21,785 nucleotides of DNA, taken from a virus. Shown piece after piece: positions 19,832-21,785 of this stretch. The stretch is taken from positions 1-21,785 of IMG/VR virus record IMGVR_UViG_3300032676_000214, one strand, 5' to 3'. Made by a program: the position numbers and the translations under genes. Each line of letters opens with the position of its first letter. Within the stretch, counting starts at the first letter, position 1. The notes beneath the pieces are model-generated. The model made no database searches, was not told the origin of the DNA, and saw only the letters and a program-made list of their open reading frames with translations.

Positions 19832-21785
19832 ATGTTACAAAAGATACAGTTCCGTCCAGGTATCAATAGAGAAGGCACCAACTATTCAAACGAAGGTGGC
19901 TGGTACGATTGCGATAAGATTCGTTTTCGCTCTGGCTATCCCGAAAAGATTGGCGGATGGAATCAAGCTACCCCTGGATATAATTATCAGGGCGTATGCC
20001 GTGCAATGGTTAACTGGATTGACCTCAATAACAATAACCTGATTGGTGTTGGAACTCACCTTAAGTATTACATTAATCGTGGTCTATATTATGATATTAC
20101 CCCGTTAATTCATACTTCTACAGGTCTATCTGACCCGTTTACCACAACCACTGGATCTCAGTTGGTTACAGTTTATGACCCAGGATTTTCTGGCACAACA
20201 GGGCAATATGTAAGCTTTACTGGAGCTACAGGGTTTAATGGCATTTCTGCAGCTAGCCTAAATACAGAGTTTACTATTACTAATGTTATTGACTCTACGC
20301 ACTATCAAATTACTCTTCCAGCAGGTGTTACTCCAACAGGTAATGGATCAGGTGGTGGCACAGTAAATGCCTACTATCAGATTGCTGTTGGTTTGCCAGC
20401 CTATACTACTGGTAATGGATTTGGCGCTGGCCCATGGAACGGAACCAATGTTTCCTCTACTGTTTATACCACGCTAACTTATACATCTGGATTGCAGACT
20501 CACGGAGACTTGTTAAACAGTACTTCCACAACAATTAATGTAACTAGCACAATTGGATTTCCAACTTCTGGAACAATTATTATTGATGCTGAACTTATTA
20601 CCTATAGCGGTACGACTTCAACAAGTTTTACAGGATGCGTTCGTGGTGCCCCCTATCAAGATCCCAACGCAACATATAAAACAAGCACCACAGCCACCGC
20701 TGTTGGTACTGGAGATACCTCGATCCAATTAGCAAACACTTCTGGATTTATTGTGCCGCTATCTGGTGGTTATGCTACCATTAAAATTGATAGCGAATTT
20801 ATTACCTATACAGGCATTACAAGCTCATCAAATACTTTAACTGGCTGTACCCGTGGCGCATATGGCACAACAGCAGCAACCCATTTATCAGGCGCAACAG
20901 TTAATCAATACAATGAATCTTATGCGGTTTATCATGGCACTAGACCAACGAATGGCACTCCAGTAGCCCCCACCGTTTATTCTGTTACTGGATACTTAGG
21001 AAGCACAGGATGGGGTCAAGCCACTAACGGCGCAGGAAATACAGTTGGCGAGCAAATGCGGGTGTGGACTAATGATAACTATGGTCAAAACTTGCTTATT
21101 GCCCCTCGTGGTGGTCCTATTTATTATTGGATAAATGACACTTCTAACTTCCCAAGGGCTGTTCAATTGTCCGTTTCATCCCCAGCTCCATATACTACAG
21201 ACGTTCCTATTGTAGGAACTAATCAGGTATTGGTCTCAGACGTATCTCGTTTTGTAATTGCTATGGGATGCAACTCTTATGGATCAACTACATTTGATCC
21301 TATGCTGGTTCGTTGGTCAGATCAAGAAAACCCACTAGTATGGACTCCACAAATTACAAACCAAGCTGGTGAATTAAGGCTTACAAACGGCTCATACATT
21401 ATGCAAGCCAAGCGTAACCGTCAAGAGATTCTTATCTGGACAGATTCCGCTCTATATTCTATGCAGTATGTTGGCCCTCCCTATGTTTGGGGATTCAACC
21501 TTATGATGGATAATATCTCAATCACAGGTCCAAACTCTGCGATTGTGGTAAATAACGTTGCTTACTGGATGGGTAACGATAAGTTCTACAGCTATTCTGG
21601 CGTAGTACAAACCCTTCCTTGTGCAGTGCGTCAATATATTTTTGATGATCTTAATTATGACCAGCGTTTCCAAGTAGTTGCTGGATCTAATGAGCGCTAT
21701 AACGAAGTTTGGTGGTTCTATGTGTCTAACGCCGCAGTTGCTGCAGCCGCACAAACAAACACTGTACCTCTAGTAGATAAGTATG
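19832..21785 (+). CDS. Tail protein, gp10-like (3' partial)
   Basis: The frame is open from ATG 19832 to the window edge (651 codons, no stop), so the C terminus is missing. AGGA (19817-19820) is an acceptable ribosome binding site. The start LQKIQFRPGINREGTNYSNE followed by GGWYDCDKIRFRSGYPEKIG is a highly conserved opening that I recall from large tail proteins of aquatic podoviruses. DQRFQVVAGSNERYNEVWWF near the C-terminal end resembles gp10-like packaged-DNA stabilisation proteins. Residues 106-183 form an FCCH-like beta module. Residues 230-284 and 294-361 are two copies of a small module (ITYSG/ITYTG ... GC.RGA) also inserted in the connector at 5111. It probably seals the head-tail channel; that role is inferred. 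Confidence 0.72.
   Translation, partial: MLQKIQFRPGINREGTNYSNEGGWYDCDKIRFRSGYPEKIGGWNQATPGYNYQGVCRAMVNWIDLNNNNLIGVGTHLKYYINRGLYYDITPLIHTSTGLSDPFTTTTGSQLVTVYDPGFSGTTGQYVSFTGATGFNGISAASLNTEFTITNVIDSTHYQITLPAGVTPTGNGSGGGTVNAYYQIAVGLPAYTTGNGFGAGPWNGTNVSSTVYTTLTYTSGLQTHGDLLNSTSTTINVTSTIGFPTSGTIIIDAELITYSGTTSTSFTGCVRGAPYQDPNATYKTSTTATAVGTGDTSIQLANTSGFIVPLSGGYATIKIDSEFITYTGITSSSNTLTGCTRGAYGTTAATHLSGATVNQYNESYAVYHGTRPTNGTPVAPTVYSVTGYLGSTGWGQATNGAGNTVGEQMRVWTNDNYGQNLLIAPRGGPIYYWINDTSNFPRAVQLSVSSPAPYTTDVPIVGTNQVLVSDVSRFVIAMGCNSYGSTTFDPMLVRWSDQENPLVWTPQITNQAGELRLTNGSYIMQAKRNRQEILIWTDSALYSMQYVGPPYVWGFNLMMDNISITGPNSAIVVNNVAYWMGNDKFYSYSGVVQTLPCAVRQYIFDDLNYDQRFQVVAGSNERYNEVWWFYVSNAAVAAAAQTNTVPLVDKY

Noticed and set aside
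21518-21754. Minus-strand 78-codon frame inside the tail gene
   Set aside because: Shadow of the open + strand frame; no ribosome binding site or coherent product.

Overview
This window is part of the late (structural and lysis) region of a tailed double-stranded DNA bacteriophage. It is moderately AT-rich by eye. Almost every gene lies on the + strand, packed head to tail with many TAATG and ATGA stop/start overlaps and AAGGAG-type ribosome binding sites. A spanin pair (Rz with a nested Rz1 lipoprotein) implies a Gram-negative host. The proteins resemble those of uncultured aquatic phages. Two P22 gp4-like/adaptor-like neck proteins and a gp10-like tail protein, with no tape measure, sheath or tail-tube gene in view, suggest a short-tailed (podovirus-like) particle. 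That, and a freshwater proteobacterial host, are inference.

Layout. 1-1251: the end of a probable capsid decoration protein and the major capsid protein. 1252-1431: the only sizeable regulatory gap, holding a strong terminator, a candidate promoter and a potentially structured leader. 1432-2522: two small virion proteins. 2515-4575: seven small proteins, mostly very basic and lysine-rich, one with a histidine-rich tail and one with an H1-histone-like tail. 4575-5114: a free-standing GIY-YIG nuclease gene with overlapping ends. 5111-8030: neck and adaptor proteins with small basic proteins between them. 8030-9076: two conserved virion proteins. 9090-14102: a fibre cluster (five fibre or adhesin genes plus a fibre-assembly-chaperone-like gene), ending in a polyglycine-rich adhesin. 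14099-15195: a small unknown protein, a 2OG-Fe(II) oxygenase-like protein and a small companion. 15196-17818: a protein of seventeen 20-residue tandem repeats and a fibre with a self-cleaving S74 chaperone domain. 17818-19069: the lysis cassette (holin, Rz, nested Rz1, GH19 endolysin). 19074-19790: a second GIY-YIG nuclease on the minus strand. 19832-end: a long gp10-like tail protein, open at the window edge.

How the parts fit. Capsid, neck, tail and fibre proteins build the virion; the holin, endolysin and spanins breach the inner membrane, peptidoglycan and outer membrane; the two nuclease genes are probable selfish homing elements. The most notable points are the hidden Rz1, the terminator/promoter/leader after the capsid gene, three kinds of small beta-rich modules inserted into otherwise conserved virion proteins (one type occurs in both a neck and a tail protein), the 20-residue repeat protein, and a recurring KKGG/AKGG motif in the small basic proteins. 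No gene-free stretch exceeds 300 bases. No tRNA, insertion sequence, CRISPR array or origin was seen.
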